Source: Algoriphagus sp. AGSA1
GTDB lineage: Bacteria > Bacteroidota > Bacteroidia > Cytophagales > Cyclobacteriaceae
DNA length: 64,000 nt
Assembly: GCF_021390545.1 (NCBI RefSeq)
Contig: NZ_JAJUWR010000003.1
Location: 62,001 to 126,000 of the forward strand
Direction of reading: 5' to 3'
Positions 26,885 to 36,633 of the stretch are shown here, in pieces. The notes below the pieces were generated by a model. The model ran no database searches, was not told the origin of the DNA, and was given only the letters and a program-made list of their open reading frames with translations. The translations under genes were made by a program, and so were the position numbers. Positions within the stretch are counted from its first letter, which is position 1. Every line of letters begins with the position of its first letter.

Positions 26885-28819
26885 CTACTGAAGGACTTCC
26901 TGTAAAGAAGAAATTTTATCCACCAAAGCCTCCCACTGCTCATTGGACGATTTCAACTTAGCTTGCAGTGCTTGGTAATTTTCCTGGGTTTCCTGAGCCT
27001 CTTCCTCTCTGGCGTATAGTTCAGGGTCAGCCATTTTACTTTCTAAATCCAGTTTTTTCTCCTCCAACTTTTCCACTTCCTTCTCCACGCGTTCCAATTC
27101 CTCTTCAAGTTTCCGAATCTCTTTCTTAGCCACCAGAGCTTCCTGATTGTTCACAGTAGGTTTTGGCTTGGGTGGCTTCTCCTTCTTATCTAGCTTTGAT
27201 GGGTTGGATTCTGGAGCCTGGGCAAGTTGTCTATCACGCCATATTTCATATTCAGCGTATGTTCCAGGATACTCTTTGATTTCATGATTCTCAATATACC
27301 AGATTTTATTCGCCACACCTCTGATGAAATGCCTGTCGTGGGAGACCGTCACAAAAGTGCCTTCATATTGCTGAAGTGCCTGAATCAGAATATTTACAGA
27401 CTGAAAATCAAGATGGTTGGTAGGCTCATCCAGCAACAAAAAATTAGCTTCAGAGATTAGCGTTTTTGCCAAGGCCACCCTTGATTTCTCACCACCGGAG
27501 AGCACTTTTATTTTTTTAAACACTTCCTCATTGGTAAACAAGAAACAGCCTAAAACCCCTCTTAGCTCCATTTCAGTCTTTCCGCTCCCTGCCTGGGCCA
27601 TTTCTTGAAGTATCTCATTGTCCAAAGTCAGTGCTTCCAGCTGATGTTGGGCAAAGAAAGATTTTATCACATTGTATCCTTCAGTTCGTCCCTTTACCCC
27701 TGGCTCTGAACCGTCGATAATCCTCAGCAGTGTAGATTTACCTTTACCGTTGGCACCGATCAAAGCGATCTTATCTCCCCGTTCGATTCTCGCAGTAGTG
27801 TTTTTTAAAATGACATTATCACCATAAGCCTTCGAGATATTATCCAGAATCACCACGTCCCGACCGGATTGCTTGGAAAATTTAAATTTGAAATTGACAG
27901 AGACCTCATCATTCACTACTTCATGTACCTTGTCCATTCGATCCAACGCTTTGATCCTTGACTGCACCTGATTTGATTTGGTGGCTTTAGCCCGAAATCT
28001 CTCGATGAACTTTTCAGTCTGCTTGATCATCTGCTGTTGATTTTCATAGGCATTCTGCTGGATTTCCATCCGCTCTTTCTTTTCTTCCTTATAGAAAGAA
28101 TAGTTTCCAGAATAAAGCGTCAAAGTGTGATTGGCAACTTCGACTGTGCTGCTGATGCAGTTATCCAAAAAAGTCTGATCGTGAGAGACGACTATCACGG
28201 CACCTTCATAGTTCTTCATGTAGTTTTCCACCCATTCTATAGAAGGGAGATCAAGGTGGTTGGTAGGTTCATCAAGCATAAGCAACGATGGCTTTTCCAG
28301 CAGAAGCTTGGCGAGCATTACCCGCATCCTCCATCCTCCAGAGAATGTCCTTAGAGGTTTTGTCAGATCTGCGGATTTAAAGCCTATGCCCTCCAGTACC
28401 TCCTCTGCTTTTGCTTTGATGGTATATCCTTCATTTGCCTCAAATCTTTCCTGAAGAAAAGCCAGTCTATTGATCATCTCATCAGAATAATCGGTCTCCA
28501 TCTTTTTCAGAATCACCTCAATCTCATCCTGAAGTGTCAGAGTTTCCTTGAAAGCTGCCAACGCTACGCTCAAAATGCTGTCATCAGACTGATAAGAAAG
28601 CAGATCTTGGTTTAAAAAGCCAATCGTACAGTCCTTAGCCTTCTGGACTTCTCCGGAACTCGGCTGATAGTCCCCGTTGATGATTTTCAGTAATGTGGAT
28701 TTTCCTGTACCATTTTGGCCCACCAGGCCAATCTTGTCCTTAGGTTTTATATGTAAGTTGGCGTTTTCATACAATGGACGCCCACCGATAAAGTAAGAGA
28801 GATTGGAAATTGATAACAT
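26885..28819 (-). CDS. ABC-F family ATP-binding protein (Uup/YheS type)
   Basis: The product has 644 residues with two ABC domains and no membrane segment. Walker A motifs are GQNGTGKST and GANGKGKST; signature motifs FSGGWRMRV and LSGGEKSRV; Walker B motifs both continue into LDEPTNHLD, diagnostic of ABC-F. The linker between them (about 230-300) is rich in K and Q, and residues 540-644 form a long coiled coil (EIRKLEEELERVEKEVEKLEEKK). ABC-F proteins act on the ribosome in translation. The coiled-coil tail points to the Uup-like branch, but the exact role is not settled. It lies 40 bases upstream of the plug gene. Confidence 0.9.
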   Translation of the reverse strand: MLSISNLSYFIGGRPLYENANLHIKPKDKIGLVGQNGTGKSTLLKIINGDYQPSSGEVQKAKDCTIGFLNQDLLSYQSDDSILSVALAAFKETLTLQDEIEVILKKMETDYSDEMINRLAFLQERFEANEGYTIKAKAEEVLEGIGFKSADLTKPLRTFSGGWRMRVMLAKLLLEKPSLLMLDEPTNHLDLPSIEWVENYMKNYEGAVIVVSHDQTFLDNCISSTVEVANHTLTLYSGNYSFYKEEKKERMEIQQNAYENQQQMIKQTEKFIERFRAKATKSNQVQSRIKALDRMDKVHEVVNDEVSVNFKFKFSKQSGRDVVILDNISKAYGDNVILKNTTARIERGDKIALIGANGKGKSTLLRIIDGSEPGVKGRTEGYNVIKSFFAQHQLEALTLDNEILQEMAQAGSGKTEMELRGVLGCFLFTNEEVFKKIKVLSGGEKSRVALAKTLISEANFLLLDEPTNHLDFQSVNILIQALQQYEGTFVTVSHDRHFIRGVANKIWYIENHEIKEYPGTYAEYEIWRDRQLAQAPESNPSKLDKKEKPPKPKPTVNNQEALVAKKEIRKLEEELERVEKEVEKLEEKKLDLESKMADPELYAREEEAQETQENYQALQAKLKSSNEQWEALVDKISSLQEVLQ

Positions 28820-28912
28820 GTCGCAAAAATAACCATTAACCCATTCATAACCCTTTCAATCATAAACATTCTGAAAGTTTCTTAACTTACTGTATCAAAA
28901 AAACACCAGGTT

Positions 28913-30112
28913 ATGAACTACCTATCCAAACTCACACCTATACTCGTACTAGGAACCGTATTATTTTCCTTTGGCTGCGAGCAAAACCAAAAGGTGAAAG
29001 CACAAAGCATTGAAACTCCAAACAGTGCGAATAAAAGAGACATCAGTAACGCTAAAGCGGATGTAAAACTTGACAAAATCAAATTGCCTGCGAATTTCAA
29101 AATTGATGTGTGGGCCGCTGACATCCCCAATGCACGGGAAATGGCAATTTCTGAGGAAGGAGTAGTATTCGTAGGTAGCAGACAGGAAGGCAATGTTTAT
29201 GCTGTCATTGATGAAGACGGTGACGGGAAAGCCGACATCAAATTTACTCTGGCTGAGGATCTTCAGATGCCAAATGGGGTTGCATACAAAGATGGCGATC
29301 TCTATGTTGCAGAAGTGAGCAGAATTCTACGATTTAAAGACATCTTAAACAATCTGGATGCACCAAAACACGAAGTTGTTTATGATAAATATCCCACTGA
29401 AACCCATCATGGATGGAAGTTCATAGCCTTTGGGCCGGATGGAATGCTTTATGTGCCTGTTGGCGCACCATGTAATATTTGCGAACCGGAGAAAGAAATT
29501 TTCGCCTCCATCACCAGGCTGGATGTGGGTTCACCGAACCCAACTCCGGAAGTTTACGTGTATGGCGTAAGAAACTCAGTAGGTTTTGACTGGGATCCCA
29601 AGACCGGAGACATGTGGTTTACCGATAATGGACGGGATATGATGGGGGACGATGTGCCGAATTGTGAACTGAATCATATCACAGAAGCCGGTTAGCATTT
29701 TGGTTATCCTTATTGGCACGAAGGAACAGTAAAAGACCCTGAATTTGGAGATAAGGGTGGCCCTGCAAGTGACTATGTAGCACCTGCTGCAAAACTTGGT
29801 GCCCACGTAGCTCCGCTGGGCATGAGATTCTATGAAGGCAGCATGTTCCCTTCGGAATATAAAAACCAAGTGATTGTTGCCAAGCACGGATCCTGGAACA
29901 GAAGCAAAAAATCAGGGTATGTGCTTACCTCACTTAACGTGAACGGGGCAAATGCCACCAATGAGCAAGAGTTTGCGTCGGGATGGCTGGATGAAGAAGC
30001 ACAAGAAGCCTGGGGACGGCCAGTGGATGTGCAGGAAATGAAGGACGGGAGTCTGTTGGTTTCTGACGATATGGCCGGGGTGATCTACAGAGTTACCTAC
30101 TCGGCAAAGTAA
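28913..30112 (+). pseudogene. PQQ-dependent sugar dehydrogenase-like lipoprotein, interrupted by an in-frame TAG
   Basis: A single frame of 400 codons runs from the ATG at 28913 to a TAA at 30112, broken by one TAG at 29693-29695. The N-terminus is a lipoprotein signal (TVLFSFGCEQNQ). The protein is a six-bladed propeller of the soluble glucose/sorbosone dehydrogenase type (FKIDVWAADIPNAREMAISE, then VGSRQEGNVYAV, THHGWKFIAFGPDGMLYV, VYGVRNSVGFDWDP). After the stop the reading continues without a gap: HFGYPYWHEG, GMRFYEGSMFP, KHGSWNRSKKSGY. Relatives normally have glutamine at the stop (AGQHFG), so one C to T change, CAG to TAG, explains it. It could be a recent nonsense mutation or a sequencing error. 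Confidence 0.82.
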
Positions 30113-30309
30113 TTCAGTACTAAGGGAAGCGATTCGATTTGCCTCCCCTTCAGAATCTATACAATTCAACCCTTTTAACCAGCCCCTTAATTAGATCAAG
30201 TGAATTTTGGTTTTCAATTTCATTCTCAATGACTTTGAACAGCGGCTTCATTCCTTCTCTCATGCCCAATACCCCTTAATACCTTTAAAGTAAAACTAAT
30301 ATAGTATTC

Positions 30310-30351
30310 GACCAAACGACACAAGGCTACTTCGGTCTTTTGTCATTGGTC
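30310..30351. repeat. Imperfect inverted repeat in convergent gap
   Basis: GACCAAACGACACAAG and CTTTTGTCATTGGTC can pair with a few mismatches. It lies between the dehydrogenase and UbiB-like genes and may serve as a weak bidirectional terminator. The rest of the 30113-30365 gap holds nothing clear. Confidence 0.35.
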
Positions 30352-30365
30352 TTCTAGCCCTGCGA

Positions 30366-31685
30366 TTACCCCAACCACTCCGGTTTTGTAGTCACCACTT
30401 CGGCTTGGAGCTGATTCAGGAGATTATACAATCCAAAGTACGTTCTGTTTACATACAACCCATGTCTGGATCCTCGGGCCTGATTGGACTTCTTGAACAA
30501 CTTGTCATTGGAAACCCGATCACCCAGATCAAAGATCTGCTGGAAAAATCCATCATCGGAAAAGTCAAATTTATCCACATGAAAAGGCTTGCCTAGCAGG
30601 GAAATCATTTCCTTAAATACAGACTTGAAATACTGCTGCTCCTCCGGAGTATCCTTTGCAGATATAAATTCCAGATCGAAGAACACCTGATCCAGTTCAT
30701 TGCTATTGATCAGCAGATCCTTTTTGATCAAAGCAAAATATCCTTGGTAGAAGTCCTCAGGAATCACTTTTACACACCCAAAATCAATAATCCCCAGTTG
30801 ATCATTCTTCTGGATTATAAAATTTCCCGGATGCGGATCGGCATGAACCTGCTTGAGATGGTGAACCTGATGATGGTAAAAATCCCAGAGGGCTTGTCCT
30901 ATCTGATTTCTCGATTGCTGACTCGGATTGGTTCCCAGCCACTCCTTCATATGAGCTCCCTCTATCCAATCCATCGTGATGATCCGTTCCGCACTTAATT
31001 CATCATAGTACGTTGGGAATTTCAAATTGGGAATATGGCCGCACTCCCCTGAGATCTCTCTGGATCGCTTCACCTCTAGCACATAATCCGTTTCTTCCAA
31101 TAGTTTCTCCTCCACTTCGGCCATATAGTGATCCAATTCCTTTTCATTCATATTGAGCAGGCGTAGCGCAAATGGACGCACAAGTTTCAAGTCTGAACTG
31201 ACCGAATCTGCAATACCGGGATATTGGATTTTGACTGCCAGCTTTTTATCACCCAAGGTAGCCTGGTGCACCTGACCAATCGAGGCTGCATTCACTGCCG
31301 ATACGGTAAAGGTATCGAAGATCTGATCAGGGATTTTGCCAAAGTACTTCTGGAATGTTTTTACCACCAGCGGGTAAGATAAGGGCGGTGCGGAATACTG
31401 TGCCATCGTAAATTTATCCTGATAGGCCCTAGGCATCAAATTTTTGTCCATGGACATCATCTGGGCCACTTTCAGTGCAGATCCTTTGAGCTGGCTCAGA
31501 GAATTGTAAATATCGGATGCATTGTTTTGATGGAGCTCTTCCCTATCCATGGAGGGATTCACCATTTTTTTGGCGTAGTGCTTCACATAATTCCCTCCGA
31601 CTTTTGCCCCTGTAGAGATGAATTTGGCAGCACGCTGCACTTTTGAGACAGGGATTGCCTGTTGCTCATTTAAGTTGTCTGTCAT
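30366..31685 (-). CDS. ABC1/UbiB/COQ8-family kinase-like protein
   Basis: The protein has 439 residues of the atypical ABC1 kinase family, which supports ubiquinone or menaquinone biosynthesis or other lipid functions. Visible motifs: the family's ASIGQVHQATLGDKKLAVKIQYPG (alanine-rich loop and ATP-binding lysine) and the catalytic segment VHADPHPGNFII followed by IIDFGCVK (metal-binding DFG). The N-terminal KxGQ motif is altered: here ALKVAQMMSMD has alanine in place of glycine. No membrane segment is evident. It lies 3 bases from the TetR-type gene, so both are one operon, with the regulator transcribed first. Confidence 0.88.
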   Translation of the reverse strand: MTDNLNEQQAIPVSKVQRAAKFISTGAKVGGNYVKHYAKKMVNPSMDREELHQNNASDIYNSLSQLKGSALKVAQMMSMDKNLMPRAYQDKFTMAQYSAPPLSYPLVVKTFQKYFGKIPDQIFDTFTVSAVNAASIGQVHQATLGDKKLAVKIQYPGIADSVSSDLKLVRPFALRLLNMNEKELDHYMAEVEEKLLEETDYVLEVKRSREISGECGHIPNLKFPTYYDELSAERIITMDWIEGAHMKEWLGTNPSQQSRNQIGQALWDFYHHQVHHLKQVHADPHPGNFIIQKNDQLGIIDFGCVKVIPEDFYQGYFALIKKDLLINSNELDQVFFDLEFISAKDTPEEQQYFKSVFKEMISLLGKPFHVDKFDFSDDGFFQQIFDLGDRVSNDKLFKKSNQARGSRHGLYVNRTYFGLYNLLNQLQAEVVTTKPEWLG

Positions 31686-31688
31686 GGG

Positions 31689-32354
31689 TTATTTAGACTG
31701 ATACATGAACTTCGCAAAATCCAAAAAGGAATCCAGCGCGCTTTTGCCCATCAGGTCAAAACCAAGATTTACTGATTTCTCAATTGCCGCATCGGTCTTC
31801 TCAAATCTTGGAGATGTGTCGTCCAACCAGTATCTGAACACAAATCCTACCTGAATCCATAGCGCTTCATCGTATCGATCAGAAATCACCGGTCGGGTTG
31901 CGATTTCTTGCGTCTCCTTGCCTTGGAGGATTATTTCATTGGCAAAAGCCTTAAACTTCTCTTTAAACTCAGCTGACTCCTTTGGTAAGGTGACAAAGGA
32001 TTTTGCCTTACTCTCATAGAGGCTGAGCAAATAGGATCTATTCTTTTTCAGGACTTCAATCCATGTGAACAGAAAGCTCAGAAATTTCTCTCTTGCCGAA
32101 TACCCTTCAAAGACTCCCTGCTTATCAATTTCAGTAAGTGTTTCATCGAAGATATCAACAAGGATGGTGGATTTGATCGATTCGAAAGAGGTAAAATAAG
32201 TATAGAATTCCTCCTCCTTCATCTTCAAGTCCTTGGCAAATCTGAATATGGATTTCGGTAAGTCGCCATATTCGAGTACATGATTTTTGAATCCTTCCAG
32301 AATCAGTTTTCTATAGTCTTTCTTGGTCGTTTTCTTAACAGTGGTAGTTTCCAT
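31689..32354 (-). CDS. TetR/AcrR family transcriptional regulator
   Basis: The protein has 221 residues. The N-terminal 60 residues (RKLILEGFKNHVLEYGDLPKSIFRFAKDL, then EEEFYTYFTSFESIKSTIL) show the TetR helix-turn-helix, where the recognition helix ends with the typical YxYF/FxSxxx pattern. The remaining helical part would be the ligand-binding and dimer domain. The gene is followed after 3 bases by the UbiB-like kinase gene, so it may regulate its own operon. The inducer is unknown. The sequence is divergent from classical TetR, so the family call rests on the N-terminus. Confidence 0.75.
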   Translation of the reverse strand: METTTVKKTTKKDYRKLILEGFKNHVLEYGDLPKSIFRFAKDLKMKEEEFYTYFTSFESIKSTILVDIFDETLTEIDKQGVFEGYSAREKFLSFLFTWIEVLKKNRSYLLSLYESKAKSFVTLPKESAEFKEKFKAFANEIILQGKETQEIATRPVISDRYDEALWIQVGFVFRYWLDDTSPRFEKTDAAIEKSVNLGFDLMGKSALDSFLDFAKFMYQSK

Positions 32355-32413
32355 AGTGTCTCTTTGTGTATAAGGACTTAACAGTCAAGAGGCACATCAG
32401 GTTTAGAAAAACG

Positions 32414-32443
32414 CAAAAAAAACCGAGGTTATTTCCCTCGGTT
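32414..32443 (-). terminator. Rho-independent terminator after hslV
   Basis: On the - strand, an 8-bp stem (AACCGAGG / CCTCGGTT) with a 7-base loop is followed by eight T. It lies about 25 bases beyond the hslV stop. Confidence 0.85.
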
Positions 32444-32466
32444 TAGTTTTTTTATTTCTATTGAAA

Positions 32467-33009
32467 TCAACCAGTTACTTTCTCAATCACCAAGTTATGA
32501 TTGGTATAAATACAGATATCGGCAGCGATATTCAGGCTTTCTCTTACCATTTCTTCCGCACTCATGTGGGGGGCAAACTGCTTCATTGCTCTTGCTGCCG
32601 ACTGGGCATACATACTACCCGATCCTATAGTGGCGATCTCCATGTCAGGCTCTATCACATCTCCGGTCCCCGATATGATCAAAATATCATCTTTGTCCGC
32701 AACGATCATCATCGCCTCAAGTTTCGAAAGCATACGGTCTGTTCTCCACTCCTTTGCCAACTCCACCGCCGAGCGCTTCATATTATTGCCAAAAGCTCCC
32801 AACTTCTCTTCAAATTTTTCCAAAAGGGTAAATGCATCAGCGGTAGAGCCTGCAAAGCCTGTGACGATCTTACCGCCCTGCAATACCCTGAGTTTCTTTA
32901 CACTGCTTTTCGCTACCGTATTTCCCATTGTGGCCTGCCCGTCCGCCCCTATCACTACCTCTCCATTCTGGCGGATTGCAACAACGGTTGTTGATTTTAT
33001 CTTTGTCAT
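32467..33009 (-). CDS. hslV: ATP-dependent protease subunit HslV
   Basis: The product has 180 residues, the normal length of HslV, the proteolytic core of the HslUV complex. After the short propeptide MTKIKS the catalytic threonine (T7) begins TTVVAIRQNGEVVIGADGQATMG, with the conserved lysine in the KKLRVL stretch and the G-S-G segment IGSGSMYAQSAARA. hslU is not beside it, as it usually is in proteobacteria; in Bacteroidetes the two are often apart. It is flanked by terminators on both sides, so it is a single-gene unit. Confidence 0.95.
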   Translation of the reverse strand: MTKIKSTTVVAIRQNGEVVIGADGQATMGNTVAKSSVKKLRVLQGGKIVTGFAGSTADAFTLLEKFEEKLGAFGNNMKRSAVELAKEWRTDRMLSKLEAMMIVADKDDILIISGTGDVIEPDMEIATIGSGSMYAQSAARAMKQFAPHMSAEEMVRESLNIAADICIYTNHNLVIEKVTG

Positions 33010-33060
33010 GTTCTTGGTTATGGTGTGATGCTATACTTACCAATAAGCGTACAAAAAACA

Positions 33061-33085
33061 AAAAGTCCTGAAATCAGGACTTTTT
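33061..33085 (-). terminator. Rho-independent terminator after the pdh E2 gene
   Basis: An AAAAGTCCTGA/TCAGGACTTTT stem with T-runs on both strands lies between the E2 gene and hslV; it can work in either direction. Confidence 0.85.
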
Positions 33086-33103
33086 GGCAGTTTATTAGTT
33101 GAA

Positions 33104-34744
33104 TTATACCAGTATTCTGACCGGATCTTCAAGTAGGCTTTTCAGGGTAATCAAGAAAGCAGACCCCACTGATCCATCCACGACTCTGTGATCACAAGAC
33201 AAAGTCACCTTCATCAGGTTTCCAATCTTAATCTCTCCATCCTTCACAATAGCTGTTTCTTTGATACCACCTACAGCGAGGATACACGCATCCGGCGGAT
33301 TGATGATAGCTGTGAATTCATCAATACCGAACATACCCAAGTTAGAGATGGTGAAGGTATTTCCTTCCCAATCCTTAGGCTGCAATTCTTTATTCTTGGC
33401 TTTTCCTCCCAAACTTTTTGCTTGGGTAGATATCTGGGATAGTGAAAGGCTGTCGGCAAATCTGATTACCGGAACCAACAATCCTTCATCCACTGCGACC
33501 GCCATACCGATATGGATATGGTCATTATATCTAATTTTATCACCTAGCCAGCTGGAATTTACTTTAGGATGCTGGCGCAAAGCTGCTGCCGCTGCCTTGA
33601 TCACCATATCGTTAAAGGAGATCTTCACCGGGGAGATTTCATTCATGCTCTTTCTGGCTTCTATGGCTTTGTCCATGTTGATCTCCATGGTGAGATAGAA
33701 ATGTGGCGCTCCAAACTTACTCTCTGCAAGACGTTTTGCTATCACTTTTCTCATCTGGGAGACTTTCTCTTCTTTAAAGCTCTCTACACCTAGACCTGGT
33801 GCAGCAGTCCCCACGGCATCCCCTCCTTGGGGTGCCGCTGCTGGCACAAAGTTTTCAACGTCCCTTTTGATCACTCTTCCTCCTTCACCGGAACCGCTTA
33901 CTGTCCGTATATCTATGCCTTTATCCTCAGCCATTTTCTTGGCCAAAGGAGAAGCTTTCAATCTATCGCCCTCGGCTGTAGTGGACGGAGTGCTGTTTGA
34001 AGTGGATTTAGTTTCTGTCTTTGGGGCTTCCTCTTTCTTTGTTTCTTGAGCAGGATCAGCCGGTGCTTCAGCCGGTGCTCCGGAAGACTCTGATTTTTGA
34101 GCTTTTAAAAGCGTTTCGAAATCCGCTCCTTTTTCACCGATCACAGCTATCACGCCATCGACTGGCACACTGTCACCGGCTTCTACTCCTATGTAAAGCA
34201 AGGTGCCGTCATCATAGGACTCAAGCTCCATGGTAGCTTTGTCAGTTTCCACCTCGGCGATGATCTCACCTGATTTCACATCATCACCTACTTTCTTCAA
34301 CCATGAGGCAATCGTTCCCTCTTGCATGGTGTCAGACATCTTAGGCATGGTAATCACGGTAGCGTTGATATTTGACACATCAATCTTCTCTTTCGGAGCC
34401 TCAGATTCGGCTGGTTCCGCCTTTTTCTCTTCAGCCTTTGGCGCCTCTTCTTTCTTATCTTCCGCTGGAGCATCACCACCGTCAAGCAGGTGCTGATAAT
34501 CCTCACCTTTCTCACCGATCACAGCTATCACGCCATTTACAGGCACAGCATCTTTTTCTTTAACTCCAATATATAAAAGCACACCTTCGTCATAGGATTC
34601 AAGCTCCATAGTTGCTTTGTCGGTCTCTACTTCAGCCAGAATATCTCCCGGTTTTACTGAATCTCCAACTTTCTTCAACCATGCAGCGATCACACCTTCT
34701 TCCATTGTGTCGCTCATTTTAGGCATTCTTATTATTTCGGCCAT
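33104..34744 (-). CDS. pdhC: Pyruvate dehydrogenase complex E2 (dihydrolipoamide acetyltransferase)
   Basis: The protein has 546 residues from the ATG at 34744, which gives the expected start MAEIIRMPKMSDTMEEG; the longer frame upstream adds 49 unlikely residues. Domain order: lipoyl domain 1 (lipoyl lysine K43 in VETDKATMELES), linker rich in A, E and K, lipoyl domain 2 (same VETDKATMELES motif), second linker, peripheral-subunit-binding domain (RLKASPLAKKMAEDKGIDI), and catalytic domain with DHRVVDGSVG near the C-terminus. Two lipoyl domains and the MSDTMEEG start are those of the mitochondrial-like E2. E1 and E3 genes are not in the window. Confidence 0.94.
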   Translation of the reverse strand: MAEIIRMPKMSDTMEEGVIAAWLKKVGDSVKPGDILAEVETDKATMELESYDEGVLLYIGVKEKDAVPVNGVIAVIGEKGEDYQHLLDGGDAPAEDKKEEAPKAEEKKAEPAESEAPKEKIDVSNINATVITMPKMSDTMQEGTIASWLKKVGDDVKSGEIIAEVETDKATMELESYDDGTLLYIGVEAGDSVPVDGVIAVIGEKGADFETLLKAQKSESSGAPAEAPADPAQETKKEEAPKTETKSTSNSTPSTTAEGDRLKASPLAKKMAEDKGIDIRTVSGSGEGGRVIKRDVENFVPAAAPQGGDAVGTAAPGLGVESFKEEKVSQMRKVIAKRLAESKFGAPHFYLTMEINMDKAIEARKSMNEISPVKISFNDMVIKAAAAALRQHPKVNSSWLGDKIRYNDHIHIGMAVAVDEGLLVPVIRFADSLSLSQISTQAKSLGGKAKNKELQPKDWEGNTFTISNLGMFGIDEFTAIINPPDACILAVGGIKETAIVKDGEIKIGNLMKVTLSCDHRVVDGSVGSAFLITLKSLLEDPVRILV

Positions 34745-34866
34745 AGGTTTATCCGCGCTAATTCGTTTTTTAAAGTGTCCAAAAATAGTTTTTAAAATGG
34801 CTTTATTCAAATTTAAAACTAGTAATTTCCCCAGGCATTTCAGCCTATAAACCCCAGCCCTCTGAT

Positions 34867-35823
34867 ATGCCTTTACTAGGGAACAGCACATACAAAAGAC
34901 CCAAGTGGCTGTTTAACGGACACTTAGAGACTATTTATCCCTCTCTTTTCAGGCATGTATATGCTCCAAATCCTGTTAAAGAGAGGATTTTAACTTCTGA
35001 CGGAGATTTCCTTGATTTGGAATGGTATCGCCAAAACAGCCAAGAATTAATCATATTAAGTCACGGATTAGAAGGGAACAGCAACAGATCCTACATGTTG
35101 GGTATGGTGAATAGTTTCCTGAAGAAAGGCTACGATGTACTTGCCTGGAACTTCCGGAGCTGCAGTCATGAGATGAACAAGCAGGTGATTTTCTACCACT
35201 CTGGAGCTACCTATGATTTGGACAGTGTAGTCAATCATGCCCACGACAACTATGATCGGCTTCACTTGCTAGGATTTAGTCTAGGGGGAAATTTAACACT
35301 AAAATATCTTGGGGAAAGCTCCAGCCGTTCTAAAATCCACAGTGGTGTAGCCATATCGGTTCCACTACACCTGGGAAGCTCTTCCAGAAAAATCTCTGAA
35401 ATGGAAAACACACTTTACTCTAAACGGTTTTTACGGAGTCTAAAAAAGAAAGTAATTGACAAATCTGCTTCCCATCCAGGACAAATCCCCTTGGAAGCCC
35501 TTAAAAACATTAAAACTTTGGCTGATTTTGATGATGTTTTTACAGGCCCTTTACATGGGTTCGCAGATGCTGAAGAATACTATGAAGTGAACTCTTCCTT
35601 GTTTTTTCTAGACAGGATAAAAGTGCCTACATTGATCCTAAACGCGTTAAATGACCCATTTCTAAGCGAACTCTGCTTTCCTTATCATCTGGCTGAATCG
35701 CTGGATTATGTCTATTTTGAATTTCCAAAACATGGAGGACATGTGGGGTTTACACCAGAAAACTCATCCAAACTTTATTATTCAGAGCAGCGGGCAGTTG
35801 AATTTATAAGCGCTGTTATCTAA
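34867..35823 (+). CDS. YheT-family alpha/beta hydrolase
   Basis: The product has 318 residues. The start KRPKWLFNGHLETIYPSLFR is the conserved opening of the YheT/EMB8 (ABHD1/3-like) family. The oxyanion region ILSHGLEGNSNRSY, the nucleophile S138 in GFSLGGN, an aspartate in LILNALNDPFLS and the histidine in KHGGHVGF complete the catalytic triad. Members are esterases or lipases of unclear natural substrate. The gene faces away from the pyruvate dehydrogenase E2 gene and is followed after 29 bases by the yedK-like gene. Confidence 0.87.
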   Translation: MPLLGNSTYKRPKWLFNGHLETIYPSLFRHVYAPNPVKERILTSDGDFLDLEWYRQNSQELIILSHGLEGNSNRSYMLGMVNSFLKKGYDVLAWNFRSCSHEMNKQVIFYHSGATYDLDSVVNHAHDNYDRLHLLGFSLGGNLTLKYLGESSSRSKIHSGVAISVPLHLGSSSRKISEMENTLYSKRFLRSLKKKVIDKSASHPGQIPLEALKNIKTLADFDDVFTGPLHGFADAEEYYEVNSSLFFLDRIKVPTLILNALNDPFLSELCFPYHLAESLDYVYFEFPKHGGHVGFTPENSSKLYYSEQRAVEFISAVI

Positions 35824-35852
35824 CTTCCTGCCAATTACAGCAATATAAAATT

Positions 35853-36551
35853 ATGTGTGGACGATATTCCCTTAGCAAAAGTAAAGAAGAATTAGAAGAG
35901 CGTTTTCAGGCAGAGATGCTTTCCGATATAAAACCTAGATACAATATTGCTCCTACTCAATTGGTGCCCGTAATAACCACTCAAAGCCCAAAAGGATTTT
36001 CTTACTTCTACTGGGGCATTACTCCGGAATTTGGGAAAAACAGACCTGTTGCCCAAAAACTGATAAATGTCAAAGCAGAGACCATACATGAGAAAATTTC
36101 CTTAAAAACAGCCTTTCGGCAAAGAAGGTGTATAATACCTGCCGACGGCTTTTATGAATGGAAACGTCTTGGTAAAAAAACATCAGTCCCCTATAGATTC
36201 ACTTTGCGTGAAGGCGAACTTTTTTCATTTGCAGGAATCTGGGAAGAATATGAATCCTCCAATGGGGAAACCCAGCATACTTTTCTCATACTCACCACTA
36301 CCCCAAATGAGGTAGTCTCAGAGATCCACGATAGAATGCCGGTAATTCTGGATCGAAATTCTGAAAAAAAATGGTTAAATACTTATACGGGTGAGGAAGA
36401 TCTTTTAAAGTTGCTCACCCCTTATCCAGCGGATTCGATGCTGGCATTTACTGTCTCTCCATTAGTGAATTCTGTACAAAATGATAGCCCTGCAATCATA
36501 CGAAAGACCTCCCCTATGGATCAGCATGGCAACTACACGCTCTTCGGTTAA
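35853..36551 (+). CDS. SOS-response-associated peptidase YedK / HMCES homologue
   Basis: The protein has 232 residues. The second residue is the conserved cysteine (MCGRYSLSK), exposed after removal of methionine, which in HMCES/YedK forms a covalent crosslink with abasic sites in single-stranded DNA. The other conserved parts are the asparagine in LINVKAETI, the glutamate in PADGFYEWK and the histidine in IHDRMPVIL. It protects abasic sites at stalled forks. It is downstream of the YheT-like gene, a likely operon by spacing only, with no functional link that I know of. Confidence 0.93.
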   Translation: MCGRYSLSKSKEELEERFQAEMLSDIKPRYNIAPTQLVPVITTQSPKGFSYFYWGITPEFGKNRPVAQKLINVKAETIHEKISLKTAFRQRRCIIPADGFYEWKRLGKKTSVPYRFTLREGELFSFAGIWEEYESSNGETQHTFLILTTTPNEVVSEIHDRMPVILDRNSEKKWLNTYTGEEDLLKLLTPYPADSMLAFTVSPLVNSVQNDSPAIIRKTSPMDQHGNYTLFG

Positions 36552-36633
36552 TTGGCCCACCGATCCAATCCTCCTTTGCTAGAGTAAATTGATCTAACGA
36601 TATTGGCAGCCAATTAGCGATACCCGATTGTAC

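Noticed and set aside
28824-28831. CAAAAATA, a -7 box match immediately upstream of the ABC-F start
   Set aside because: It would put the transcript start on or inside the start codon, and no -33 box is found at the right distance. Leaderless transcription cannot be excluded, but evidence is too weak.
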